Both the position numbers and the translations under genes were made by a program. Shown in pieces: positions 17,903-26,444 of a stretch of 64,000 bases of DNA. The number at the start of each line of letters is the position of its first letter. The first letter of the stretch is position 1. The DNA comes from BOKV01 sp041397525 (GTDB lineage: Bacteria; Pseudomonadota; Alphaproteobacteria; Rhizobiales; Rhizobiaceae), in the NCBI GenBank assembly GCA_041397525.1, contig JAWKWL010000001.1, forward strand, positions 558,001 to 622,000. The letters run 5' to 3'. The notes under the pieces are model-generated. The model searched no databases, was not told where the DNA came from, and worked only from the letters and a program-made list of their open reading frames with translations.

Positions 17903-19619
17903 CTTTGCTCTCCCTCAAGAACAGATTAATTGCAGCAAATGTCCCTGAGCCAAATTTACCATCGATTTTTCCACTGTAAAGAGCTTTTTCTGAAAGAATT
18001 TTTTGAAACTCCAGTCTGAACTGCTGGGACCAAGCTTGGCTGTTATTTTGCATCTCAGTCAACGCATGAGTATTTCCCGCAGCAATTGATGCCAAAACCG
18101 AAGCGGCAGCCTGACCGGGCGATTTCTTGACGCCATTTCCCTCATCTTGCAATGCCCCCAAATTGAATAGTGCATTCGCATTGTTTTGTTTTGCACCCAG
18201 ACCATACCAATAAGCTGCATCTTTGGGGCTTTTCCGAACGCCTTCACCGAACAGATAAAGTACGCCCAAATTATTCATTGCATCTGAGTAACCGGCATCT
18301 GCAGATTGCTTGTAATACGTGATGGCTTTCTCAATATCTTTTTTTACCCCACCATCTCCCCTCTCGAAATTTCTCCCGGCCAAGAACAATGCTTTCGGAT
18401 TTCCGGCCTCAGAACTACGAATAAACCACTCATGACCCAAGGCAGGATCCTTTTCAACGCCGAGTCCTGCGGTCACAAGCATACCATATTCGGTCATTGC
18501 TTTTGGTTCACCCGAATTTGCTGCAGCTAGCAAATGCTTCGCAGCAACTGAATAATTGTTCAATTCCAGCATCTTCATGCCGTACGAAAAATTGGCTACA
18601 GCACTCAAGTTCCCGGGATCGGAGTTCTCGATATCTGCGATCGACATACCATCAAAAATATCCCCGTCGTTCACAGACGCTTCTCTCAATGCTTTTTCGA
18701 GGCGATCCAATTCTTCCCGCTGCTTGGTTGCTTTTTCTTGAAGAAAGTTTCGCTCCTTGTTCAACTCTTCGAGCTTACGGCTCGTTTCCTCATTAGATTT
18801 TCTTACTGCCTCACGCAGTTCAAACAGTTCAACATCAGCCAAAGTTTGTGGCGTCATGCCTTGTTTCGCCACCAAAACAATTTCACCCGTCAGGGACGAA
18901 TTTTCCCATGGAACCTGTCTACCTTCAGTATTACCTAAAACATCGTTTCGAACCCGGATAAGGTTGCGCATGATATCTTCACCGGGAGTGCCAAGAAAGC
19001 GCAGCAGCGCAGTTGTATATGGGCTGTTAACGCCATCTCCATCCAGCGCTACATTCCCAGGCTGTGTAGAAAAGGCAATCAGCGTGCCAATTCCGGTGCC
19101 GATTGGAGCCAGCCCTCGACCGACGGCGGTAGACCTTGTGCCCATTGATCGAGCTAAATTCTGGGCCAGCGGATTGTCCCTGCACGCATCAAGAAACACA
19201 AGGTTGGTTTTCGAATTACGCTCCATCGCTGCAATGACTTGGTTGAGTGGCATTGCTTCAAAATCCAGATCATCAACCCTTGTCAATTTAGCATCAATTG
19301 GCGCCATGTAGTTTTCGCCGTCAACTTGAAATCCGTGACCAGCGTAATAAAAGGCTGCTATATCTACATTTTCCAGCTTGCCGATAAACTCTCGCACAAT
19401 CTTCCGCATTTTGTCCATTTCGAGGTCAAGTCCGACCACTACTTCGAACCCGAAATCTCGAAACTTGTTCCCAATGGCAGCAGCATCATTTCGAGGATTG
19501 GGAAGCATCGGGACATTCCTGTAGGTGGAATTTCCAATCACCAACGCAACGCGGCCACCTGCGAATGTATCTCCTACTTGGAACAACCATAGGACAAGCA
19601 AGGTGAAAATGAATCTCAT
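17892..19619 (-). CDS. caspase-family peptidase with coiled coil and SEL1 repeats
   Basis: A 575-residue exported protein. A signal peptide is followed by a C14 caspase-like domain (about residues 22-240) with the catalytic dyad visible: histidine 95 in FYYAGHGF and cysteine 146 in FLDACRDNP. Next come a charged coiled coil (about 275-325), four to five SEL1-type helical repeats (about 345-520) and a C-terminal peptidoglycan-binding-like segment (YSGKIDGKFGSGTF). The ATG at 19619 starts the signal peptide; another is at 19646. Targets are unknown. A periplasmic or surface role is inferred from the signal peptide. Confidence 0.85.
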   Translation of the reverse strand: MRFIFTLLVLWLFQVGDTFAGGRVALVIGNSTYRNVPMLPNPRNDAAAIGNKFRDFGFEVVVGLDLEMDKMRKIVREFIGKLENVDIAAFYYAGHGFQVDGENYMAPIDAKLTRVDDLDFEAMPLNQVIAAMERNSKTNLVFLDACRDNPLAQNLARSMGTRSTAVGRGLAPIGTGIGTLIAFSTQPGNVALDGDGVNSPYTTALLRFLGTPGEDIMRNLIRVRNDVLGNTEGRQVPWENSSLTGEIVLVAKQGMTPQTLADVELFELREAVRKSNEETSRKLEELNKERNFLQEKATKQREELDRLEKALREASVNDGDIFDGMSIADIENSDPGNLSAVANFSYGMKMLELNNYSVAAKHLLAAANSGEPKAMTEYGMLVTAGLGVEKDPALGHEWFIRSSEAGNPKALFLAGRNFERGDGGVKKDIEKAITYYKQSADAGYSDAMNNLGVLYLFGEGVRKSPKDAAYWYGLGAKQNNANALFNLGALQDEGNGVKKSPGQAAASVLASIAAGNTHALTEMQNNSQAWSQQFRLEFQKILSEKALYSGKIDGKFGSGTFAAINLFLRESKVGN

Positions 19620-19698
19620 CTTTCTCTCGATCAGAAACGAACGCAATTCTGAAAGGAGATAGTGCCGTCCAAAGAGTAATCTGACAAGTCCGCCTCAA

Positions 19699-20289
19699 TT
19701 ACCCCTTCATCACCGCATCAATTTCAGCCTTGGCAGCTTCGGGGTCGGCAAGGTCGGCGACCACGGCCTTTTCTCCGGTGGTCAAGTCCATCACCAGCGT
19801 ACCACCGCCAAACAGGTGCCCGGAAAGCCCGCGCTTGACGCCGACGCGGTCGATCAATGCCAGCGGCATGTCAATGGGCAGGTCGCGCGGCCAGCCGGGG
19901 TGATAGCGCACCGCGTCATTGAGCACCTGCACCCGGATCGTCTGGTAGCGCAGGAAGGCATGCGCTGCGAGCAGCGGCACCCCAATCGCCATCACGATCA
20001 GGAACAGTCGCGCCAGCGCCCCGCCGCCACGCTCTTCCAGCACCAGCCATGTCCAGGCCATGGAATAGAGTGCGGCGATGGCCAATGTCGGCAGGAACAA
20101 CTGCCAGCGTGGCCGGAAGATCGTGCCCGGCAGCGCATGTTCCGGCTCGAACACATCCGTGTCTTCCAGCCGGTGGGCATGCGGAACACCCGGCCGGGCA
20201 AATTTCCCGTTGTCTGCCTCAGCATCGCCGCCTGTATCGGCTTGCACACCAGCTTCGGCATTGATCGTCAGGCTGTCTGCACCCGGCAT
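19699..20289 (-). CDS. two-helix membrane protein with PH-like tail
   Basis: A 196-residue protein with an N-terminal polar region rich in acidic residues, two membrane helices (FLPTLAIAALYSMAWTWLV and LFLIVMAIGVPLLAAHAFL) and a C-terminal soluble part of about 85 residues. That tail has the alternating strand pattern of bacterial PH (DUF304-like) domains, including GGGTLVMDLTTGEK. The ATG at 20289 has a GGGAAGAG ribosome-binding site; one at 20367 is also in frame. Function is unknown. Confidence 0.6.
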   Translation of the reverse strand: MPGADSLTINAEAGVQADTGGDAEADNGKFARPGVPHAHRLEDTDVFEPEHALPGTIFRPRWQLFLPTLAIAALYSMAWTWLVLEERGGGALARLFLIVMAIGVPLLAAHAFLRYQTIRVQVLNDAVRYHPGWPRDLPIDMPLALIDRVGVKRGLSGHLFGGGTLVMDLTTGEKAVVADLADPEAAKAEIDAVMKG

Positions 20290-20474
20290 CGCGCTCTTCC
20301 CGTTCGAGTACGAATGACCGCCCCGATGATGACGGTGGCGAGTCGCGGCAATGACCAAGCTTAACATCAAGCCAGCCTCGCGTAATCCTTCGAACCGCAG
20401 GTGCTGGAATTTGTCGCGGTCATGACCATATGGATCACAAGGATATTCCGCGCTTGAAAAAGGAGCAATCGCCA

Positions 20475-21614
20475 GTGAGGACCCCCTGTCATGCCTTTTT
20501 CGCAGCCGTCCTTGCGGTTTTCGTGGCACCACACGCCAGCGCTGAAAGCTTCAAGACAGAAAAAGCTGAAATCGAGGTGACGACCATCGCTACCGGCCTT
20601 GACCACCCCTGGGGCATGGCCATGCTGCCGGATGGCTCGCTCCTCGTGACAGAGCGCGCTGGCCGCATGTTGCATGTCGAGAATGCGGGCAAGGACAGCG
20701 TGGTGACCGCCCTTTCCGGCGTGCCGCAGGTTGCAGCGCGCGGCCAGGGCGGACTGCTCGATATCGTGGTCGATGAGGATTTCGCCAATTCCCGCCGCCT
20801 CTGGTTCACCTGGTCGGAGCGCGGTCAGGGCGGCTTTTCCACCGCCCTTTCCACCGCCACGCTTTCGGCTGACAATTCGGCGCTTGAAAATGTGGAAAAG
20901 ATCTTCGTCATGGCGAGGAAGACGACCACCGGGCACCATTTCGGCTCGCGCATTGTGCTTGCCCCCGACGGCAAACTGTTCATGACCATGGGCGAGCGTG
21001 GCGAGGCGATGCGTGCACAGGATTTCTTCGACCATGCCGGCTCCGTCATCCGCCTCAACCGCGATGGCTCCGTGCCCGCCGACAACCCCTTTGCCGATGG
21101 CGGCAAAGGCTTGCCGGAAATCTGGTCCAAGGGACATCGCAACCCGCAGGGCGCCGCCTGGAGCAATTCCGAGAACCGGCTATGGACGGTCGAGCATGGC
21201 GCCAAGGGGGGTGACGAGATCAACCGACCGGAACCGGGCCGCAATTACGGCTGGCCGGTCATCTCATATGGCGTCAATTATGACGGCTCGACGGTCGGCA
21301 TCGGCAGTGAGGCACCCGGCTACGAGCAGCCGGTCCATTATTGGGATCCGTCCATTGCCCCTTCCGGCATGGCATTTTATGACGGAAATCTGTTTCCCCA
21401 ATGGCGGGGAAACCTGTTTGTCGGCGCGTTGAAATACCAGATGCTGGTGCGCCTTGAGGTCGACAAAGGCAAGGTGCTGGCGCAGGAACCGATGCTGCAG
21501 GGCGAGTTCGGCCGCATCCGTGATGTTCGCAGTTTCGCCGATGGGGCGATCTGGATGTTGACCGACGAGGATGACGGCAAGCTGCTTCGCATCACACCGG
21601 TTGCGAGGAAGTGA
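20475..21614 (+). CDS. PQQ-dependent sugar dehydrogenase (YliI/Asd type)
   Basis: A periplasmic six-bladed beta-propeller of the soluble glucose/aldose dehydrogenase family, oxidising aldose sugars with PQQ. Motifs include GLDHPWGMAMLPDG, TTGHHFGSRI with the active-site histidine, WSKGHRNPQGAAW and GRNYGWPVISYG. I chose the GTG at 20475 because it follows AGGAG by nine bases and gives a normal signal peptide (CHAFFAAVLAVFVAPHASA); an ATG at 20430 is in frame. The mature length fits the family. Confidence 0.9.
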   Translation: MRTPCHAFFAAVLAVFVAPHASAESFKTEKAEIEVTTIATGLDHPWGMAMLPDGSLLVTERAGRMLHVENAGKDSVVTALSGVPQVAARGQGGLLDIVVDEDFANSRRLWFTWSERGQGGFSTALSTATLSADNSALENVEKIFVMARKTTTGHHFGSRIVLAPDGKLFMTMGERGEAMRAQDFFDHAGSVIRLNRDGSVPADNPFADGGKGLPEIWSKGHRNPQGAAWSNSENRLWTVEHGAKGGDEINRPEPGRNYGWPVISYGVNYDGSTVGIGSEAPGYEQPVHYWDPSIAPSGMAFYDGNLFPQWRGNLFVGALKYQMLVRLEVDKGKVLAQEPMLQGEFGRIRDVRSFADGAIWMLTDEDDGKLLRITPVARK

Positions 21615-21629
21615 TCCGGACAGCAAACC

Positions 21630-22160
21630 ATGGGAATGATGAAACACATGACAACCCTGATCGTCTTTGTCCTGGGGCTGGTTATCGGCTTTGTCCTCAT
21701 CAATGGCCGTTGGCAAAGCTACGAGATGCTGTTTGGCCCCGGTGATCTTGGTCCGGTCGATATCACCACACTTTCGCGCAACAAGACCGGAAACGATGCA
21801 CTCGCCTGCCCGAGGGGCTGGTGCGCAGCCGCAAGCGATTTCGAGCCGCCGGTCTATGCGTTGAAAGTTGGCGCTCTGGCGCAGCGCTTTGCCGAAAGCC
21901 TGAACGCGGAATCCAAACTGGAAGTAGTCGACAACACCGCCGGCGGATTGCGGCTGCGCTTCGTGCAATATACGCCGTTGATGGAATTTCCCGACACGAT
22001 CCAGGTCGACTTCCTGTCGCTCGATGAAAACAGGTCGACACTGGCCATCTATTCCCGCTCGAAATACGGCTATGGCGACATGGGAACCAATCTGGCGCGC
22101 ATCAAGCGCTGGCTTGAACGCCTGCACCCGCAGGAGGAAGCGACCGGCGTTCTCACCTGA
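21630..22160 (+). CDS. DUF1499 family membrane-anchored protein
   Basis: A 176-residue protein with one N-terminal membrane helix (LIVFVLGLVIGFVLING) and a soluble domain matching DUF1499. The features are the conserved CPRGWC cysteine pair near residue 55, the SRSKYGYGDMGTNLARIKRWL motif and a mixed alpha/beta core. It follows the sugar dehydrogenase by 15 bases and is probably cotranscribed. DUF1499 proteins are common in Rhizobiales but have no assigned activity. Confidence 0.85.
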   Translation: MGMMKHMTTLIVFVLGLVIGFVLINGRWQSYEMLFGPGDLGPVDITTLSRNKTGNDALACPRGWCAAASDFEPPVYALKVGALAQRFAESLNAESKLEVVDNTAGGLRLRFVQYTPLMEFPDTIQVDFLSLDENRSTLAIYSRSKYGYGDMGTNLARIKRWLERLHPQEEATGVLT

Positions 22161-22165
22161 AAAAA

Positions 22166-22197
22166 GCCCGCCTGATGGGCGTCCATCAGGGCGGGCC
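22166..22197. terminator. bidirectional terminator hairpin
   Basis: A long GC-rich stem (GCCCGCCTGATGG with CCATCAGGGCGGGC) lies between the convergent DUF1499 and TPR genes. A-rich sequence on one side and T-rich on the other suit termination in both directions. Confidence 0.7.
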
Positions 22198-22226
22198 GGT
22201 TTCATTGCCTTGTGGCGCGGAGCAGC

Positions 22227-22832
22227 CTATTTCAACTGGCTGTCAACGATGATCGAAGCAAGCTGGCCGTATTCGCCACAACTGCGGGAACCACAGATGC
22301 GTTCGATTTCGGTCAGCTGTTCGCGCGCCTGTTCCAGCATGCCGAGCTGCACATAGGCTTCGCCCAGATATTCGCGCACGAGGCTGAAATCGGGGTTGCT
22401 TGCGACGGCGCGATGATAATGCGAGAGCGCCACTTCCATGTTGCCAAGCTTGCGGTTGGAATAGCCGAGATAGTTCTGAACACGCGGGTCGTTCTGGTCC
22501 GGTGCCAGTTCCAGCATCGCTATTGCCTGCTCATATTTGCCATTCTTGGCCAGCCACTTGCCCCGCTCGTAGAGAAGTCCCTGCTTCTCCTCTTCCTTTT
22601 TCTTGTCGTCCTTTTTCAAATCGGCTGCTTCTACGCATTTGCCCTTGCCAAACAGTGTCTTGGCTTCGGCATCCCAGACCTGGCCTTCCTTGCATTTCAT
22701 GGCAGTAGTTGAAGCACCTGAGCCGCTATTCGATTCACCGGCGGCAAATGCAGTGCCGGCCAAGGCCGCAACCAGCACAGTCGCTGCAACAAGGGCGGAC
22801 ATGGGGCGTCTGGATTTCAAGGTCTCGTGCAT
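22227..22832 (-). CDS. exported TPR-repeat protein
   Basis: A 201-residue protein with a signal peptide (LVAATVLVAALAGTAFAAG), a short cysteine-containing segment, a lysine-rich linker (KKDDKKKEEEK) and about three TPR units between residues 85 and 185. The first ATG after an AGGAGAG site is at 22832; the frame is open further upstream. TPR proteins of this layout work as periplasmic assembly or scaffolding factors. The partner is unknown. Confidence 0.75.
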   Translation of the reverse strand: MHETLKSRRPMSALVAATVLVAALAGTAFAAGESNSGSGASTTAMKCKEGQVWDAEAKTLFGKGKCVEAADLKKDDKKKEEEKQGLLYERGKWLAKNGKYEQAIAMLELAPDQNDPRVQNYLGYSNRKLGNMEVALSHYHRAVASNPDFSLVREYLGEAYVQLGMLEQAREQLTEIERICGSRSCGEYGQLASIIVDSQLK

Positions 22833-23005
22833 GGGGCTCTCCTGATGTAACAGCAGTGGAATACTCGAACAGCATTTGGACTGGTCGTCAATCATAACAG
22901 CAACGGCATGTGCATTTGTGACAAAATGCACATGCCATTCCTTGCAGGCATGATTCAGAACCAACCTGACCGGCGCACAGCAGCGCCAGGTTCGGGATCC
23001 ATCGC

Positions 23006-23332
23006 TCAGTAACGTATCCAGTAACGATGATGCTTGCGATGGTGGTGATGCCTGTGGACCCTGATTGTCACGACCGGACGCACATGATGGTAATGGTGAC
23101 GCTTCACCCGGACAACACGGTAGCGCTTCTTGTGGTGATGCCGCACCACATGATGCGCAATCACACCACCAATGACAGCCCCTGCAACAAAGGCTCCGAC
23201 ATACTTGGCCTCAGCCTGCCTGACATTGAGTGACGCTGAAATTCCAAACGCGACGAGCAATGTCATCGTGAATTTCCAAATGCCTGATACTTTTCGACCC
23301 GACATCGGCCGAAGTGAAATCGTCCCTTGCAT
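23006..23332 (-). CDS. small exported histidine-rich protein
   Basis: A 108-residue protein with a signal peptide or signal anchor (MTLLVAFGISASLNVRQAEA), a short glycine-zipper-like hydrophobic stretch (VGAFVAGAVIGGVIA) and a tail of about 55 residues made mainly of histidine, arginine, lysine and valine. The ATG at 23332 follows a GGGAG site. Histidine-rich tails often bind metals such as nickel, copper or zinc, but that is inference. It lies beside a BA14K-like gene in the same direction. Confidence 0.65.
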   Translation of the reverse strand: MQGTISLRPMSGRKVSGIWKFTMTLLVAFGISASLNVRQAEAKYVGAFVAGAVIGGVIAHHVVRHHHKKRYRVVRVKRHHYHHVRPVVTIRVHRHHHHRKHHRYWIRY

Positions 23333-23488
23333 GTCCGTCTCCCTGCCAGTCCCTCTGGCTGTTGGCCGGTTTGCTTGCCGGCCTGTCAATGCCCCTGTTT
23401 TGCGGATGGCCCGGAAACCGTTCCCCGGACCTGGGTTGAATGGTGCATTCTTGCCGGATCACACGCAACTGAAATATCGTATATGGGC

Positions 23489-23923
23489 TCACATATACGG
23501 GGAAATACAGGGGCGGCGTCCCGAATAGCCATAGGGCTGATAGGTGTTGCTTTGCGCGTGGTATGACCGATACTTGCCATAGCACCAGTTGTAATGCGCC
23601 TGCGGATATGATCCGCCATAGGCTGGTGGCGGCGGTGGCGGTGGAGCAATAATGACTGTCTGAGGCGGTGCCTGATACACGATTGTGCCATAAGCGTCAT
23701 GATAGTGACCCGCATTGGCATATCCATGCGAATGGCAGACATTGCCATGGCAATGGTTCTGCCCCGCGCGAACGATGGAGCCGATTACGGCGCCGGCGAT
23801 CACACCACCGATGATTCCCTTGATGATATTGCTGTTGCCTGCCTGTGCCTCGTTGACGCCCCCACTCACGGGAGCAGCCATCAATGCTGCAGCACAAAAT
23901 GTGGTAATTGCCAGTCTCTTCAT
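23489..23923 (-). CDS. BA14K-like secreted protein
   Basis: A 144-residue exported protein. It has a signal peptide (AITTFCAAALMAAPVSGG), a glycine-zipper hydrophobic stretch (IIGGVIAGAVIGSIV), a histidine/tyrosine-rich middle, a run of eight prolines, and a C-terminal aromatic motif (HYNWCYGKYRSYH followed by NTYQPYGYSGRRPC). That ending matches the BA14K family of Rhizobiales, immunogenic lectin-like envelope proteins first described in Brucella. Function in this organism is unknown. Confidence 0.75.
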   Translation of the reverse strand: MKRLAITTFCAAALMAAPVSGGVNEAQAGNSNIIKGIIGGVIAGAVIGSIVRAGQNHCHGNVCHSHGYANAGHYHDAYGTIVYQAPPQTVIIAPPPPPPPAYGGSYPQAHYNWCYGKYRSYHAQSNTYQPYGYSGRRPCISPYM

Positions 23924-24198
23924 TTGGGGTCTCCTGTTTGCCCTGTGCCCGTCACGCCCGAACGTTCGGCAAGTTTCTATCCAACCCGGTCACTAAAACG
24001 GCAAACTGCCGATCAGCCCGAAAGCCCCTCATTGCAAGGATTACCCGAACATTGTGGCATTGCAAGGATTTCCACGCCAATCACTACCTATGGAGCTACG
24101 TAGTTGGCACGAATGCGAGCGGTAATCGCTACAAATACCCACAACATGACCGATTGTTCATATTCAAGCTCAGCAAAACGCGAAAACGGAGAGCGAAC

Positions 24199-24429
24199 AT
24201 GGTCTACAATCCAGCGGCAATCACGCCAAAACCAACCAGCTGTGCAAAGCCGGCCCCCAAACCGCAAGCGCCAGTCTGAGGTACAGGCCATTTCGGCAAG
24301 GCAGCAGACAATGCCAGATGTTCAACAGGCAAGAATGTTGAACGGCACGAAGCAAACCGTCATCACTCCAACAATCACAAGCATCAGGGTCGGCCCGAAA
24401 ACTGCGAAACCAAACCGCAGCCAAAGCCA
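24199..24429 (+). other. probable N-terminal part of the RTX/DUF1521 gene, cut by an in-frame TGA
   Basis: An ATG at 24199 with a GGAG ribosome-binding site opens 26 codons (MVYNPAAITPKPTSCAKPAP...), then a TGA at 24277-24279. The same frame then runs without any stop through to 25884. The intervening residues (Pro-, Lys-, Cys- and Asn/His-rich) continue the same composition. So the upstream region looks like the true start of the following gene with one nonsense codon. Confidence 0.55.
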
Positions 24430-25884
24430 ATGCCGCCGGTCAACTGCCAGCCGCAGAACAAGCCGGGTGGCAAGGGCGAAATGCGCGACATGGTTCGTGA
24501 CCTCATCAAAAAGTGCATGGCGCATGGTCGCGGCAACAACGATGGTTCGCGCAACGATTCGGTAGGCGGTGGCTCCTCGTATCGCGGTGGCGGGAATTCC
24601 GAAATCCGTGAAATTGCCAACCAGGTCCGTAATCTGGTTTCCGGTATGGAAACTGGCGGCAATCGTGGCAAGGGTGGCGCGGACAACTGCTGCTCCTCCA
24701 ACAATTCCGGCAAATCATCGGGCAAGGGCGATTCTGCTTCGGACATCAAGTCGTTGATCAACCCAATCGTCAAGATGCTGGAGCAGATGCTGTCGGGCAT
24801 GGGTGGCAACAAGCAGTCTGGCCATGGCGAACGCGGCAATGGCATGGGTGGCGACATGAAGGACATCATGTCCAACCTGTCCAACCTCTGCGACAAGCTG
24901 GAAGGCAAAATGGGCGGCTCGGCACAGGGCGGCGGCTCGGCACAGGGCGGTGGCTCAGCACAGGGCGGTGGCTCGGCTACTGGCAAAGTCCAAGTCGGAA
25001 CCGATTGCGACGACACGATTGTCGGCGGCAAGGGCAATGACGTTCAACTGGGTCGTGGCGGAAACGACACCCTGATCGGGAACCACGGCAACGACGTGCA
25101 GTTCGGCGGTCGTGGCAACGACACCATCTTTGGTGGCAAGGGCAACGACACCATCAAGGGCGGCAAGGGCAGCGATGTAATCGATGGCGGCAAGGGCATC
25201 GACACGGCAGTCTATGACAAGAACCGTGATTGCTACATCGTCAAGAACCGCGATGGATCGACCATGGTGGTCGACCGCAAGACCGGTGATCGCGACATAC
25301 TGAAGAACATTGAAAAGCTTCAGTTTGCCGACAAGACCGAGAATATCGGTGGTTCGCACAAGCAAGACGCCAAGTGGACTGTCTCTGAAGTGAAGGACGG
25401 CAAGGCGAATATCAATCTTGGTGATCGCTACTCGATCTCCCTCGACGAGAAGAACTCGGTCTGGACCCTTACCGACAAGTGCGACGACTCGCAGACCCGC
25501 GTCTGGGGTGACCCGCATGTCGACGTCGGCATTGACGGCAAGACGGAATTCGACTTCAAGAAAGACGCAAGTTTCCAGCTTGAAGACGGGACCAAGATCA
25601 CTGTCAATACCGTGCCGTTCGGCAATACCGGCGCGACCATGTCGTCCTCGCTGACCATCACCAACGGCCACAATGCCATCAAGGTTACAGGCCTCGGTGA
25701 CAAGTATGATGGTGCGAACAACCTCAACATCGTGCAGTCCAACAATGGTCGCCAGCTCGACCGCCAGACCGACGATGGCGCCTTCACCCTGAAGGAAGCC
25801 AGCAAGGGATGGACGCTGGACGGCAAGAAACCAACCCAGGAGAACATCAATGCTGCGGAAAACAAGCCGGTAGCAGCAGCCTGA
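24430..25884 (+). CDS. RTX calcium-binding protein with DUF1521 (MIIA-type) domain
   Basis: 484 residues from the first ATG after an upstream in-frame TGA. A cysteine/glycine/asparagine-rich N-terminal half is followed by a repetitive linker (residues 162-183), five to six nonapeptide calcium-binding repeats (residues 199-255, GGKGNDTI style), and a DUF1521 domain with WGDPHVDVGIDG at residues 359-370. GDPHVD is the cleavage motif of the metal-inducible autocleavage domains of Bradyrhizobium NopE. Secretion is expected, yet there is no signal peptide and no secretion system gene nearby. Confidence 0.85.
   Translation: MPPVNCQPQNKPGGKGEMRDMVRDLIKKCMAHGRGNNDGSRNDSVGGGSSYRGGGNSEIREIANQVRNLVSGMETGGNRGKGGADNCCSSNNSGKSSGKGDSASDIKSLINPIVKMLEQMLSGMGGNKQSGHGERGNGMGGDMKDIMSNLSNLCDKLEGKMGGSAQGGGSAQGGGSAQGGGSATGKVQVGTDCDDTIVGGKGNDVQLGRGGNDTLIGNHGNDVQFGGRGNDTIFGGKGNDTIKGGKGSDVIDGGKGIDTAVYDKNRDCYIVKNRDGSTMVVDRKTGDRDILKNIEKLQFADKTENIGGSHKQDAKWTVSEVKDGKANINLGDRYSISLDEKNSVWTLTDKCDDSQTRVWGDPHVDVGIDGKTEFDFKKDASFQLEDGTKITVNTVPFGNTGATMSSSLTITNGHNAIKVTGLGDKYDGANNLNIVQSNNGRQLDRQTDDGAFTLKEASKGWTLDGKKPTQENINAAENKPVAAA
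24913..24979 (+). repeat. 18-bp tandem repeat inside the RTX gene
   Basis: About 3.5 copies of an 18-base unit encode the linker GGGSAQ repeated. Copies differ at a few synonymous third positions, for example GGC/GGT and TCG/TCA. Confidence 0.8.
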
Positions 25885-25915
25885 TCATATCAGGTTGTTG
25901 GATGGGGCGGCGGCA

Positions 25916-25947
25916 TGCCGGGCGGAGTTTCTCGGCCCGGCATTTTT
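25916..25947 (+). terminator. Rho-independent terminator after the RTX gene
   Basis: A TGCCGGGC/GCCCGGCA stem is followed by five T residues, about 30 bases after the stop codon of the RTX/DUF1521 gene. Confidence 0.85.
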
Positions 25948-26054
25948 GTTGCAATTATTGTAGATAACAGTTCCTTCTGTGTGGACACTTGCCCAATCAA
26001 TGCAAATCGGGCATCGCTTGCACTTTGTTGAGCCGTTTGCCGGAGCGCCTGCCC

Positions 26055-26444
26055 ATGCATGATCCTTCTGGAAAACTGACGCTGAGAACGCTCGCCATGC
26101 CGGCTGACGCGAACGCTGCCGGAGATATCTTCGGCGGATGGGTCATGGCACAAATGGACCTCGCCTGCGGCATAGCGGCAGCGGAACGCGCACGCGGTCG
26201 AGTAGTAACAGCAGCCGTCAATGAAATGTCTTTCCAGAAGGCCATGAAGATCGGCGATACACTTTGTGTTTATACAGCTGTCGAGAAGGTTGGCCGCACC
26301 TCCATGCATCTGCGCGTCGAGGCATGGGCACAACGTTACCTCAAGACCGATTTTGAAATGGTGACCCATGCGACTTTCGTGATGGTGGCACTGGACGCAA
26401 ACGGCAAACCGTCACCCATTCCGCCAGAGAATGAACAGGTTTGA
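26055..26444 (+). CDS. acyl-CoA thioesterase (hotdog fold, YciA-like)
   Basis: A 129-residue hotdog-fold thioesterase that hydrolyses acyl-CoA in the cytoplasm. The start LTLRTLAMPADANAAGDIFGG contains the conserved NAAGDIFGGW active-site segment, and the helix KVGRTSMHLRVE belongs to the family. The ATG at 26055 gives the family's usual N-terminus, although the frame opens earlier. The stop overlaps the next start as TGATG, so it is coupled to the patatin gene. Confidence 0.88.
   Translation: MHDPSGKLTLRTLAMPADANAAGDIFGGWVMAQMDLACGIAAAERARGRVVTAAVNEMSFQKAMKIGDTLCVYTAVEKVGRTSMHLRVEAWAQRYLKTDFEMVTHATFVMVALDANGKPSPIPPENEQV

Noticed and set aside
24104..24565. 153-residue plus-strand frame overlapping the RTX gene start
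   Set aside because: Composition and lack of a ribosome-binding site mark it as a shadow; the other frame continues into clear RTX repeats.
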